Source: Xestospongia muta
Taxonomy: Eukaryota; Porifera; Demospongiae; Haplosclerida; Petrosiidae
DNA length: 64,000 nucleotides
Assembly (NCBI GenBank): GCA_963693285.1
Contig: OY848918.1
Coordinates: 10,053,162-10,117,161, forward strand
Reading direction: 5' to 3'
Shown here piece by piece: positions 21,574 to 33,166 of this stretch; within the stretch, counting starts at the first letter, position 1; each line of letters opens with the position of its first letter. A program made the translations under genes and the position numbers. The notes beneath the pieces are model-generated. The model was not told where the DNA came from, ran no database searches, and worked only from the letters and a program-made list of their open reading frames with translations.

Positions 21574-24511
21574 ATAACTAAGTCATCTAAAATTGAATAA
21601 CACCTGGAGGGATTGACTTTCCAGAGAAAGTAACCTCCTTCAAATGATAAAGGATACCACAAGGACTACCTAATGTCAACCATGACTGTCTTTTCACAGT
21701 ATCAAAAAGATTATGTTCACCTCAAAGACTACCCTAATAAAAGTTGTGGTAAAATACGTCAGTCCTCTTGATGACAGCTGTAAATCACAACAGTCCTCAG
21801 TGGTAATAAACAGCACCTGTACTGACAGTTAGAGAAATATCACAGTAAAGTGTCTCATTACTACTCAAGCTATAAACACTACTTTATGATATATTATGTA
21901 ACACTGGACTCTTCTTTACTAGTTTAATTCCACAATCATTTAATGAAAAGTTTATATAACCTATAATTATACTATCAGTCATAGAAATAATTGTCTAGAG
22001 ATAGTTGTATGTGTTTTCTTATAATTTGATATGTACTGTTTAAAAAATATGATATTTCATAATATGAAATGTATATACATGCCCCTATTAAAAAAATGAG
22101 ATAACCAAGGCAGCAAAAAATGAATAACACCTGCAGGGGTTGACGTTATATTAGAGAAAATTACCCCCTTTCTCATAATAAATGATACCACAAGGATTAT
22201 CTAATATTAACTATGACTCTCCTTTCTTAGCACTAAAAGATAACTTCTATTTCAATCTAATATAAACTCTTTAGTTGTGTATTTACAACAAGTATCAGGG
22301 GTTAGCTGCTGTTTGGTCAATTACTAGATGTACCATCAAGTTATTATCTAAAAGCTAATTCTAATACAGTAATGAAAATTTGGTATTTTGAGAGTTGACA
22401 TTCTGGGAAGTAACCATATCAGGAGTACTAGCTATTAGACATTGTTGAGTTAACACCAGCTGCAGATCAGTCAGACTATCACAAGAGTCTGGTTTATAAG
22501 TTACTGGATAGCTATGAGAAGATTGAGTAAGGAGTTGATTAATCCAGTGAAGAACTTCCTTTTTTAACCATATAAAAATATGCTTCACCTCAATGACTAC
22601 CCTAACATTAACCAGGACTCCCCTTCTTAGGATTTGTTTGGTAAAACCATGAAACAGACCTCCCCCCTTTGCCTCTTCAAAGGTTGAAGAATTTCTAACA
22701 TTAACTATCATTTATTATCTTAGCCTTTCTAAGACAACAGAACTACCCTGATTATCAACCATGACTCTTCTTAGCCTTCAAAAGACAAGTGTTACGTCAA
22801 GGTCCTTGGACTACCCAATATTAAATGCTGGCAAAGATATAACAGATACCCTAAGGGTTACTCTGATTCATTCTTAGCCTTCAAAAGACAAATATTACCT
22901 CAGCCTTCAAACCCTAAGGGAATTATCCAATACCAAACTAAACCAGTAGTCTTGATAACAGCTGTATTTCACAAAACTAGTGATAAATAATACCTGTAAC
23001 AACAGTTAGAGGACTACCTAAAACATTTTTCATTCACTTCTTAAAAGATATCCATCACTTCATGGACTACTTCAATGTGAACTACAAACCTCTATTCTCA
23101 TAAACTAATACTACATCAATGTTATCTAAGACAGGTATTACAAACAGAAGTACTTTATAATATTGACCTCCATAGAGAAAGGGACTTTAGCTATAGAAAC
23201 AACAGAAACAAACAATTAATGTTAATATCAAGTCAAAGATTTCTAGTCATATAAAATTTAAAGGAAACTAGTCGTAGTCTAGTTCATAAATGAGATTCTT
23301 GTTGCCATGAGATACAACATGATTTAATACCTTGTTTTTAGGTACAATAATGTGTATATGGTATATATAGTCCATGTCAGTGTACTGAATAAACTTTACT
23401 GACTGATGAAATTCACTATACACATTGCACATTAAACATGGTATACACAGTAAACATGATATGTGCAATATTACATAGTATTTACTACTTACAGTATACA
23501 CAGTATATATGGTATAAACACATACTGTGTATAACATAACTATATACTGTGTATATTATGTTATACATAGTATATACAGTATACACTATATAGTATATCC
23601 ACAGTATAATGTTATACATAGTATACACACTATATAATCACTGAGTTAGTGAGATAACTAAAAATTGAGTAACACCTGGAGGGATTGACTTTCCAGAGAA
23701 AGTAACCTCCTTCAAATGATAAAGGATACCACAAGGACTACATAATGTCCACTAAGACTGTCTTTTCTCAGCTTCAAAAAGGATAATGTTCACCTCAAGG
23801 ACTACCCTAATTAAAGCTGTGGTAAAATATATCAGTCCTCTTGATGACAGCTGTAGATCACAACAGTCCTCAGTGGTAATAAACAACACCTGTACTAACA
23901 GTTAGAGGACTATCACAGTAAAGAGTCTCCTCCCATTACTACTCAAGTTATAAACACTACTTTATGTTATATTATGTAACACTGGAATCTTCTTTACTAA
24001 TTTAATTCCACAATCATTTAATGAAAAGTCTATATAACCTATAATTAGTCATACTAATAGTTGTCTAGAGATAGATATACATGTTTGCCATATAATTTGA
24101 TATGTACTGTTTGAAAAAATCAAAGAAAACTAGTAATAGTCTAGTTCATAAATGAAGTTAACGTTGCCATGATATACAACATGATTTAATACCTTGTTTT
24201 TAGGTACAATGATATGTATATGGTATATATAGTCCATGTCAGTGTACTGAATAAACTTTACTGACTGATGAAATTCATCATATACACATTGCACATTAAA
24301 CATGGTATACACAGTAAACATGATATATGCAATATTACATAGTATTTACTACTTACAGTATACACAGTATATATGGTATAAACACATACTGTGTGTAACA
24401 TAATTATATACTGTGTATATTGCATATACTGTGTATTGTGTTCTACACAATATATACAGTAGATGTGGTAAACGTAGTATACGCTGTATATACATTATAA
24501 ACACTATATAT
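21574..24511. repeat. Repeat-filled spacer, near-copy of 813-3833
   Basis: Two promoter-distal modules (about 21585-21960 and 23655-24070), the recurrent ORF (22361-22711), diverged 60-bp monomers (22730-23100) and two TATAC blocks (about 23430-23640 and 24290-24510). Local differences from 813-3833 include single changes and loss of one duplicated stretch (compare 2035-2220 with 22780-22880). Confidence 0.75.
22361..22711 (-). pseudogene. Recurrent 116-aa ORF, relic related to long-gene linker
   Basis: Second copy of the MIVNVRNSSTFEE ORF. It differs from 1600-1953 by a 3-base in-frame deletion (LTDLQLV against LTDLMQLV) and a few substitutions, and stays open. Confidence 0.35.
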
Positions 24512-24609
24512 GAACAGCAAAGTCTAGTATATAGGACTTTATTGATCCACCTGTTCTGCCTCTAACTCATGCCCCTATTATTAGATTTGATTGGCGTTGT
24601 TTACAATAG
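24512..24609 (+). pseudogene. UBASH3-like phosphatase, last-exon relic
   Basis: Encodes LPLTHAPIIRFDWRCLQ and TAG at 24607-24609, the C-terminal end of the UBASH3-like domain. The upstream part is replaced by AT-rich repeat, exactly as at 3834. Confidence 0.6.
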
Positions 24610-25621
24610 AACTTTGTAATAATCTATTTTCAAATGTCATGAACATTAATTAGAGGGGTTTTACTCGTTTAAAATTAATTACAATAATATGCTGTGCATA
24701 TTATCATCTTTATTTTGTTGTAAATAGTAGCTTGTTTATTGTAATTATTATTTATTTTTGTTTTAATGTTCTTTTAAGTCTCTTTTATTTCTCTCTTATG
24801 ATCACTGTTATATTTTTTCAGGGATAATAATTATTGTTATACTACAATATAAGGCTATTATAAGTACCTGTACTATGCAGAGTAATATACTCTAGTATCA
24901 TAATATGTTAATACAACATTTCTAGTGATCTTGTTGGTTGGTGGTTTCACTGCTTTGTCCCTCTTCACTAATAGTAGGAGTAGTAACTGTTTCCTTAGCT
25001 AGTCCTTCTTCTCCTAGTTGTTTATGGATAATACGATGAGCTGCTAATAAATGTTTTCTCTGACTGTGTTTGACTAGAGACATGATCAATGGAGTCCAGA
25101 TATTTTCATCTATTGGTTACTTACCTTTCTCTCTGATAGTCTGTTTCTCTACCTCAGGTAGCAAGAAGTAGTAAACCATTTCAGCCACCATTTCTTGACT
25201 TTGCAGTTTATCTCGACTGCAAGTATAACATTATATTATATATCATCTATTCTCAGTACAGTAATGTAAATAACTTATGTTTCTTCAGATTCAGCTGCTA
25301 GTTTGTTTATGACATTAGCTTGTTCACGTATCTCTTGTCTAGCCTATAATAAAGTGACTATTAATAAGTTGTGATATATTGAAGATTTAATACCTGTTTG
25401 TCAGCTGTTTTCTCTATAGATTGTAGAATAACGTCCTCTAGATAAGTGTCAACAGTGCCTTGATGAACTCTTATCATCTGATGGAGAAGCAACATGAAAG
25501 AGTAATGAACATATGAATGTTAAGAGGCAATAAAAGTATATAGTAGGCATAATAAACTAGTAGATCATTGTATAGTGAATTATCTGATGTGGAGTGGATG
25601 GGTTTAAGGCATATAGACTCA

Positions 25622-25783
<162 letters not shown>

Positions 25784-26368
25784 CTATACATAACCACAGC
25801 AGTACATATAATTGTGTGTACTTGTGTAACAAACAGATCTGTAATCTGAGAAGTTCTTTATTGAGAAAGTCCAACTGTTGACCAATCAACTCGGCAGCTC
25901 CTTGTTCAGCTCCATCATTAATAACAGATTCCTGTTATTAGTGTTATTAATTGTTAATTAAATAGTATTTACCTTGTGTTCAGCTTTTTCTTTAGCTCTC
26001 TGTTTACTCAATATAGTTTCCGTCTCTTTTTTCTTCTGTTTTTGCTCAGGAGATTGTAAGGCATGTGTAGTACGGAGCTCTTTAATAAGATCTGATCTCA
26101 TCTCTTTACCTTCATACATCTTGAGAAATGAGATGTGTGGAGTCAATGGTACAATATGAAGAGGTCCTACTGTACAGCACAGCCTCTAATAAGTCTTTGT
26201 AGTAAGATAATGGCCAACTCTCGTTCCTCTTCCTCCTATGGAGTGTAATAGATATATAACTGTACTGTATCAGTACTCAATGTATTGTGCATATATTATT
26301 AGTATTATAATACATAAATTATGATAGTACCATCTAATTAGAAACTAGTATAGAAAATGCTGATTAAT

Positions 26369-26442
26369 CTTTCCCTGGAATTGAACCACAGGTCCTACAC
26401 TAGTTCAGCAGTTGCTTTAACCATTGAACTACTTGTAGCTTC
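26369..26442 (-). other. tRNA-like element in CFAP91 intron
   Basis: A-box TAGTTCAATGG and B-box GGTTCAATTCC on the minus strand. Second of three copies at the same intron position. Confidence 0.45.
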
Positions 26443-26919
26443 GCTGTACCTACTCATAACAATTTATAATATACTATCAATCATATATTGTGGATTATCT
26501 GTGTATTGTTGTACAAACATAGTTTACTGGGTGCTTCAATAGTTGGAGTTGAAGGGCGTGAAATTGGTTTTTTCAACTTTATCTAACAGTCTCAATGGTT
26601 TCTGATCCTTATCAGCTAAAAGATGAAAGAAATGACCTCAACAGAATCTGAGTCATTACAATAAAAGTTCATTTCACTCTATTTATAAAATATTATTTAG
26701 TTATCTCTCTTACTTTGTAGTTTCTTTGTTTGTAAATCATTGTAAACTTTGTCCAATATCTTGCCAAGTTTAGCTTTTTTTATAGCTTTGACACCAATTG
26801 GTTTAGCTGATGAACTAGGAGGTTTAATTCCAGAAAAACAAAAAGGTACATTAACAGCTAACACATCGATACTGTATTAACAAGTGACAAAACTTTTGTA
26901 ATCTAAATTAAAAACTAGC

Positions 26920-26925
<6 letters not shown>

Positions 26926-26954
<29 letters not shown>
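26926..26954. repeat. (AT)n microsatellite
   Basis: Uninterrupted AT dinucleotides in a CFAP91 intron; the equivalent place elsewhere has TACATACATACATATATA or a shorter tract. Confidence 0.9.
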
Positions 26955-26956
<2 letters not shown>

Positions 26957-26999
26957 CAAAATATACCTCAAACCAGTCACTTATGAGGCAGAGTAGCTT

Positions 27000-27135
27000 T
27001 AAGATTCAATATAATACTATCATATATATAGTGTGTGTACAATGTACCATTGAGTGCTGTGTTATATTGGCTCTTTATTACATATTGCTCGATATAATAC
27101 TACCATATATATAGTGTGTGTACAATGTACCATTG
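27000..27135. repeat. 83-bp tandem repeat from a CFAP91 exon-intron junction
   Basis: About 1.5 copies with ATATATAGTGTGTGTA and ATGTACCATTGA, spaced about 83 bp. Confidence 0.6.
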
Positions 27136-27508
27136 AAGTTAGTATACTCATTGATAATGTTTCTTCTCTCTTGTCTTCCTTCAACATGGCATCTTTGTTC
27201 TATTAGTTTACATATGGCTGTAGTGAAGTGGAGGTAGTGTAAAACATAATCATTGTGATAGAGACTGTTGTGATAGTGTGATTGTTGTCAGAGTGTCTCT
27301 ATCTTTTATATGTTCACTCCTAACTCGTCTAATTTGTCGCTTTTTCTCTTTGTTTCTAAGACTCCTAAAATATTGTACATAATTATCAGTATGTTAATCA
27401 GTTTATTGGTATCAAAATTGTTATTAACATTAAATTTTTTTTACAAAATCAAAGATGTATCAAAATTAATGTATGCAATGTTATTGATCACAACATGAGA
27501 CTTTTCCT

Positions 27509-28753
27509 TTATTTCACATAGATCTCATAATGGGCTACTGGACAATCTTCATCAGATGTACCTTCATCAAGACAGATCCTCATCTCTATGTAGTCAGTAG
27601 TGGAGTAATTGAGTTTCTTATAAAACCAAGGTATACCAGTACGTTGACAACAGGCAGTTTCTATACTACCACATTGATGACCATCCCACAGAGGATCATT
27701 GGGATAGAATTTACCAAAAACAGGATAACTTGGACATCCAGACTCACAATAATAGTCACTACCAACAAATGATGGTGGAGTTTTAGGATCTATACTACCA
27801 CATGGACAACTACTATGAGAATGGTTATCAAACGAGCCAGCCATAAAAGTCCAAATATGACTACGAGGATTACCGTGAGTTAAACTAATACCATCACTGT
27901 AATGAGAGTTAATACTGCTAGTGGTGTGATGTGCTCCATCTGTCCAGCCAACTTGATATCCAATAACTTTACCACACACTTGAGAGTACTCAATGTTACC
28001 TAATGGAAAGGCTTTTCCTACACAGCTACCTCCACTACTAACTGGTCGACCACATGCTCGAACACCATTTTCGCTATACAGTCTAAATCCATCAGGACAT
28101 TTCTCACTGCTATCTGTCATGTTAAGATAAGCTACCCTCATCCAACCTCCTGTGGAATTACACAACTCCTCCATATAACAGTACACTTGACGAGGAATGC
28201 TGTGATTATTTGCTATATTATAATAGTCTGAAGGACAGTCTGGACATCTCCTCTTTATATCCTCACATGAACGAGGAAGTAACAATGATGGAGGAGGACA
28301 TTTCTCTGTAGTAGTGTTCTCATGAATATCTTTGAGAATATTAATATCTTCTTTAATGTCATCAACGTTACCTTCTAACCTAACCATACTCCTATTGAGA
28401 TTACTAACAACCTCAAATATCTTTGTAATGCCTTCATTGTACAATCTTGTCTCTAACCTGGACATATTAGCAACAATAGTCTCAGTGAGCTCTTTGATCA
28501 TTTTATTACATTTAGTTGGTGAGTTAGATAGTAGTTGTTGTGATACAACAAGTTGTATGGGACTAGTTGGATTACTACCATCTTCACAAGGTGGACAGCT
28601 ACTGAGAGAAGATCGAGTAAGGAGTTGATTAATAGCAGCAGTCAGGTTAGCTATGGCATCATCTATATTACTATCACCATCAGAATGACTTAATGGATTA
28701 GACATACCAGTAATAGCTAGTATGACTACCAGTAAAGATAGAAGGGAAGTCAT
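27509..28753 (-). CDS. Long-type secreted coiled-coil/Cys-rich protein (intact)
   Basis: Single exon, 414 aa. Signal peptide, SCPPC linker, coiled coil (NMSRLETRLYNEG, EGNVDDIKEDINIL), Cys-rich GGWMR domain, YEIYVK. The variable patch is GSFDNHSHSSCPCGSIDPKT. From CVGKAFP to HIWTFMAGSFD it matches the short-type gene at 13242-14180 more closely than it matches long-type neighbours. TAA overlaps AATAAA; a late CFAP91 exon begins about 145 bases downstream. Promoter at 28788-28827. Confidence 0.87.
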   Translation of the reverse strand: MTSLLSLLVVILAITGMSNPLSHSDGDSNIDDAIANLTAAINQLLTRSSLSSCPPCEDGSNPTSPIQLVVSQQLLSNSPTKCNKMIKELTETIVANMSRLETRLYNEGITKIFEVVSNLNRSMVRLEGNVDDIKEDINILKDIHENTTTEKCPPPSLLLPRSCEDIKRRCPDCPSDYYNIANNHSIPRQVYCYMEELCNSTGGWMRVAYLNMTDSSEKCPDGFRLYSENGVRACGRPVSSGGSCVGKAFPLGNIEYSQVCGKVIGYQVGWTDGAHHTTSSINSHYSDGISLTHGNPRSHIWTFMAGSFDNHSHSSCPCGSIDPKTPPSFVGSDYYCESGCPSYPVFGKFYPNDPLWDGHQCGSIETACCQRTGIPWFYKKLNYSTTDYIEMRICLDEGTSDEDCPVAHYEIYVK

Positions 28754-28787
28754 TGTTACTCTTGTACTGTTCTACTCTTGTTGTGCT

Positions 28788-28827
28788 GTAGACTGTCTAC
28801 CTTATATATACTCACTGAGATAGTGAG
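28788..28827 (-). promoter_or_regulatory. Candidate core promoter of long-type gene
   Basis: Palindrome 28788-28800, TATATATAAGG, and CTCACT-GAGAT-AGTGAG (28811-28827). Confidence 0.55.
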
Positions 28828-30249
28828 ATAACTAAGTCATCTAAAATTGAATAACACCTGGAGGGATTGACTTTTCAGCAAAAGTAACCTCCTTCATAAT
28901 ACAAAGGATACCACAAGGACTACCTAATATCAACCACAACTGTCTTTACTCAACATTAAAAAGATAATGTCTACCTCAAGGACTACCCTAATAAAAGCTA
29001 TGATAAAATAGATCAGCCCCTTGTTGACAGCTGTAGATCACAACAGTCCTCAGTGGTAATAAACAACACTTGTACTAACAGTTAGAGGAATATCACAGTA
29101 AAGAGTGTCCTCCTATTACCACTCAAGTTATAAGTATTATTTCATGATATATTATGTAACACTGAAATCTTCTTCACTAGTTTAAGTCCACAATCATTTA
29201 ATGAAAAGTCTATATAACCTATAATTAGTCATAGTAATAGTTGTTTAGAGATAGATATACATGTTTGCCTTATAATTTGATATGTACTGTTAAAAATATC
29301 TAGATCCTTCTTAATATCAAATATATTATATACATGCCCCACTGAAATAATGAGATAACCATAGCATCAAAAAATGAATAACACCTGGAGGGGGTTACCT
29401 CCTTTCAAATAATAAGGGATATTGCAAAGATTACCTAATATCAATATATATATAATATAATTCTCCTTCCTTAGCACCAAAAAAATTACTTCTATTTCAA
29501 GGATTATACTATTATAAACTCTTTATTTGTGTATTAAAAAAGTATAAGAGGTTAGCTTCTGTTTAGTCAATTACTAGATGTACCATCAAGTTATTATCTA
29601 AAAGCTAATTCTAATACAATAATAAAAGTTGACATTTGGGAGTTGACATTTTGAGAAGTTAACATTTTGAGATATGATATGTGCAATATTACATAGTATT
29701 TACTACTTACAGTATTCATAGTATATATGGTATAAACACATACTGTGTATAACATAATTATATAGTGTGTATACTATATTATACATAGTATACACACTAT
29801 ACACTATATACACAGTATACAAAATAAATAAAGATCACAATCAATTTCCCAATGAAGAAGCCTTTATTCTTGACTGATAAGAACTACACCAAAATCAACA
29901 ATAGTGGAAAGATAAGCAATACCACAAGGACTACCCTAATATACACCATAACTGTCCTTTCTCACCATATGAATAGAAAGTGATTATACTAATATCAACC
30001 AAGAACTCAATGAATACTCAGATATCATCCTTAACTGTCCTTTCTCAACCCAATATCAATCATACACTGACTCAGGTCACAGCAGACCTACTTACTCTCA
30101 TTAATAAACAGTATCTTAATACTGAGTGCAATCTATCCCAATACACATTATGTAAACAGAATGCAATTGTATTAAGTACTACAATATTACAACGACATAT
30201 CAGTGTATTGCTTTTACACACTTGATAGATGTCATGATAAATCATCCAA
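28828..30249. repeat. Spacer upstream of the long gene at 27509-28753
   Basis: One promoter-distal module (28850-29290), then the GGAGGGGGTTACCTCC variant (29300-29480), an AT-rich TATAC block (about 29690-29825) and diverged 60-bp monomers (29880-30080). No gene supported. Confidence 0.7.
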
Positions 30250-30802
30250 CCAGAACTATGACCATCCCACAGAGGATCATTGGTATAGAATTTACCTAGT
30301 ACTAGTGGTGAAATTGGACATCCAGACTCGCAATAATAATCATTACCAACAAATGATGGTGCATTTCAGGAATCTTTACTAGTACATGGACAATAATTCT
30401 GTTTATTGTTTTCATGTGCACCAACAATAAAAGTCCAAATATGACTACGAGGGCTACCATGAGTTAATATGTTGCTATCAACATAACTTGAATTGATGTT
30501 CTTGTTATTGCTAAAACGTGCTCTATCTGTCCAGCCAAGTTGATATTCAATAACGTTACCAGATACTTGACAGTACTTGATGTTTCCTAATGGAAATGTT
30601 ATTCCTACACAGCTACTTCCACTACTAAGTGGTCGACCACTTGCTTGAACACCATTTTCACTATACAGTCTAAATTCATCAGGACATTTTTCACTGCTAT
30701 CTGTCATGTTAATATAAGCCGCCCTCATCCAACCTCCTGTGGAATAACACAATCTTTCCATGAGGCAATATACCTGACGAACATGGCCATGACTATCAAA
30801 TC
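30250..30802 (-). pseudogene. Short-type gene, body fragment of chimeric locus
   Basis: Reads DSHGHVRQVYCLMERLCYST, GGWMRAAYINMTDSSEKCPD, a GRPLSSGSSCVGITFPLGN region and HIWTFIVGAHENNKQNYCPC, then a stop at 30366 just after CPC; a frameshifted remainder (SFVGNDYYCESG, FYTNDPLWDG) runs to 30250. Several conserved residues are lost (CGRP to SGRP, YSQVCG to YCQVSG). The 5' part of this gene lies at 32078-32144, with a long-type half-gene and 83-bp repeats between. Confidence 0.75.
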
Positions 30803-31105
30803 ATATATATAGTGTGTGTATAATGTACCATTGAGTGTTGTGTTATATTGGCTCTTTATTGTATATTGCTCAATATAATACTATCATATATATAGTGTGT
30901 GTATAATGTACCATTGAGTGTTGTGTTATATTGGCTCTTTATTACATATTGCTCAATATATTACTATCATATATATAGTGTGTGTACAATGGACTATTGA
31001 GTGTTGTGTTTTATTGACTCTTTATTGTATATTGCTCAATATAATACTATCATATATATAGAGTGCGTACAATGGACCATTGAGTGTTGTGTTATATTGG
31101 CTCTT
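30803..31105. repeat. 83-bp tandem repeat, nearly four copies
   Basis: The motif AGTGTGTGTA (or close variants) recurs at 30811, 30894, 30977 and 31060, an exact 83-bp spacing. Each monomer has ATTGAGTGTTGTGTTATATT and GGCTCTTTATT. On the minus strand it is derived from the end of a CFAP91 exon (KSQYNT) plus intron. Confidence 0.88.
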
Positions 31106-31733
31106 TATTATAATGACTCATCCAACCTCCTGTGGAATTACACAACTCCTCCATATAACAGTACACTTGATGAGTAATGCTTCGATTATCAGCTACAATA
31201 TAATAGCCTGAAAGACAATATGGACATCTCCTCTTGATCTCTTCACACGAATGAGGAAGTAACAATGATGGAGGAGGACATTTTATTGTAGTAGTGTTCT
31301 CATGAATATCTTTGAGAGTATTAATATCTTCTTTAATGTCATTAACGTTACCTTCTATCCTAACCATACTCCTATTGAGATTACTAACAACCTCAAATAT
31401 CTTTGTAATGCCTTCATTGTACAATCTTGTCTCTAACCTGGATATATTAGCAACAATAGCCTCAGTGAGTTCTTTGATCATTTTATTACATTTAGTATGT
31501 GAGTTAGATAGTAGTTGTTGTGATACAACAAGTTGTATGGGACTAGTTGGATTACTACCATCTTCACAAGGTGGACAGCTACTGAGAGAAGATTTAGTAA
31601 GGAGTTGATTAATAGCAGCAGTCGGGTTAGCTATGGCATCATCTATATTACTATCACCATCAGAATGACTTAATGGATTAGACATACCAGTAATAGCTAG
31701 TATGACTACCAGTAAAGATAGAAGGGAAGTCAT
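31092..31733 (-). pseudogene. Long-type gene, 5' half only
   Basis: Intact from the ATG at 31733 through signal peptide, SCPPC linker, coiled coil and the first Cys block to CNSTGGWM, then runs into the 83-bp repeat array and stops after eight foreign residues (SHYNKEPI). The whole 212-residue C-terminal domain is missing. If expressed it would give a secreted coiled-coil stub of 213 aa. The promoter copy (31768-31806) has a changed TATA region. Confidence 0.8.
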
Positions 31734-31767
31734 TGTAACTCTTGTACTGTTCTACTCTTGTTGTGCT

Positions 31768-31806
31768 GTAGACTGTCTACCTTATAAAACCCACTGAGAT
31801 AGTGAG
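31768..31806 (-). promoter_or_regulatory. Promoter copy of the truncated long gene, altered
   Basis: Palindrome GTAGACTGTCTAC is kept; the TATA region reads TTTTATAAGG in place of TATATATAAGG; the outer inverted repeat has a changed first base (CCCACT). Confidence 0.5.
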
Positions 31807-32077
31807 ATAACTAAGCCATATAAAATTGAATAACACCTGGTGGGATTGACTTTTCAGAGAAAGTAACCTCCTTCATAATATAAAGGATACCACAAGGACT
31901 ACCTAATATCAACCACGACTGTCCCTTCTCAGCATTAAAAAGATAATGTCCACCTCAAGGACTACCCTAATAAAAGCTGTGGTAAAATATATCAGTCCTC
32001 TTCATTACAACAGTCCTCAGTGGTAATAAATAGCACCCATAATAACAATTAGAGGAATATCACAGTAAAGAGTCATG

Positions 32078-32144
32078 TGGCAGGTGTGCTGGCAGAGACA
32101 CTACCAAAAACAACCAGTAGACTTAAAGCATAGAGATATATCAT
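32078..32144 (-). pseudogene. Short-type gene leader, orphan
   Basis: From ATG at 32144: MIYLYALSLLVVFGSVSAST and three more residues, then TGA. A complete signal peptide like that of 13242-14180, cut off from the gene body, which is at 30250-30802. Confidence 0.65.
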
Positions 32145-32556
32145 TTTAGAGTGTCATCTTGATTTATGAATGATTAAAATTTCTTGCCATTTTATATCCA
32201 TTTAAAACCTCAGAAATTCTATTATTTTGGAGAAAATACTTTTTTAATGAAGACTTTAAACCATTGTTATCTTAAGGACTACCCATCATTCTCCTTTCTC
32301 AACCTTAAAAAAGCAAGTCCAAAGGCAAGAACTACCCCAATGATAACCTCATGAAAAGGACATATCAAGGACTACACATAGATAAGATAACCCTTTAAGA
32401 AAGGACACTTCAAGGACTACATAAAAATATATAAATGAAATTGGAGTTTTTAGAATAATTATATACTCTATATAGTATGTTATATATACATAGTATATAC
32501 ACTATACATTATACACTACATACACAGTATAAATGTTATACATAGTATACATATTA

Positions 32557-32560
<4 letters not shown>

Positions 32561-32605
<45 letters not shown>
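32561..32605. repeat. (AT)n microsatellite
   Basis: Long uninterrupted AT dinucleotide run within the TATAC-rich block. Confidence 0.9.
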
Positions 32606-32608
<3 letters not shown>

Positions 32609-33166
32609 TACATGTTATACATAGTATACACAGTACACTATATACACAGTATACACAGTATGTATGTTATACACAGTATGCACTATACACTATATACACA
32701 GTATACATGTTATACATAGTATACATAGTATACACAGTTGTAAATCTTCTTAATTTAACTTCTTTTGGTGCTTCTTTTAATTGTACTCAAAAAACAGCTT
32801 TTGAGTATATGAACAATATAAGGTACAAGACTATCATTTGCCTATGGGAAAGTGAGAGAGAGAGAAAGAGAGAGAACAATCTCATCATACTCAACTTGTA
32901 CTCTCTTCCTTTCCCCTTCAAGATCTTGGTTATTAGTTACTCTGAGGATGATGAAATATGAAAATCACCTCCTGTCACAACTACTCAAAATTTACATGTA
33001 TGCAAACCTAGAGGCTCTACAATAAGACGAGAAGACCAACAATTATATGACAATGCAGTCAATAACTATAGTTTGTTTCCTCTTGAGGAGTGGCAAAGTT
33101 GAGCTGCTTGTATTTGATGGGTCAGAGGGTTCATAATTATGAAGGAAATATTTTTGTAGTAAAGGT

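Larger units (their letters stand above)
31807..33166. repeat. Spacer with short-gene leader relic and AT-rich block
   Basis: Promoter-distal module (31815-32070), the short-type leader relic (32078-32144), one to two 45-bp repeats (about 32345-32420), a TATAC block with an (AT)n tract (32440-32745), then about 400 bases of non-repetitive sequence. That stretch includes a GAGAGAGAAAGAG tract at 32855-32875 and no gene I can support. Confidence 0.65.
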
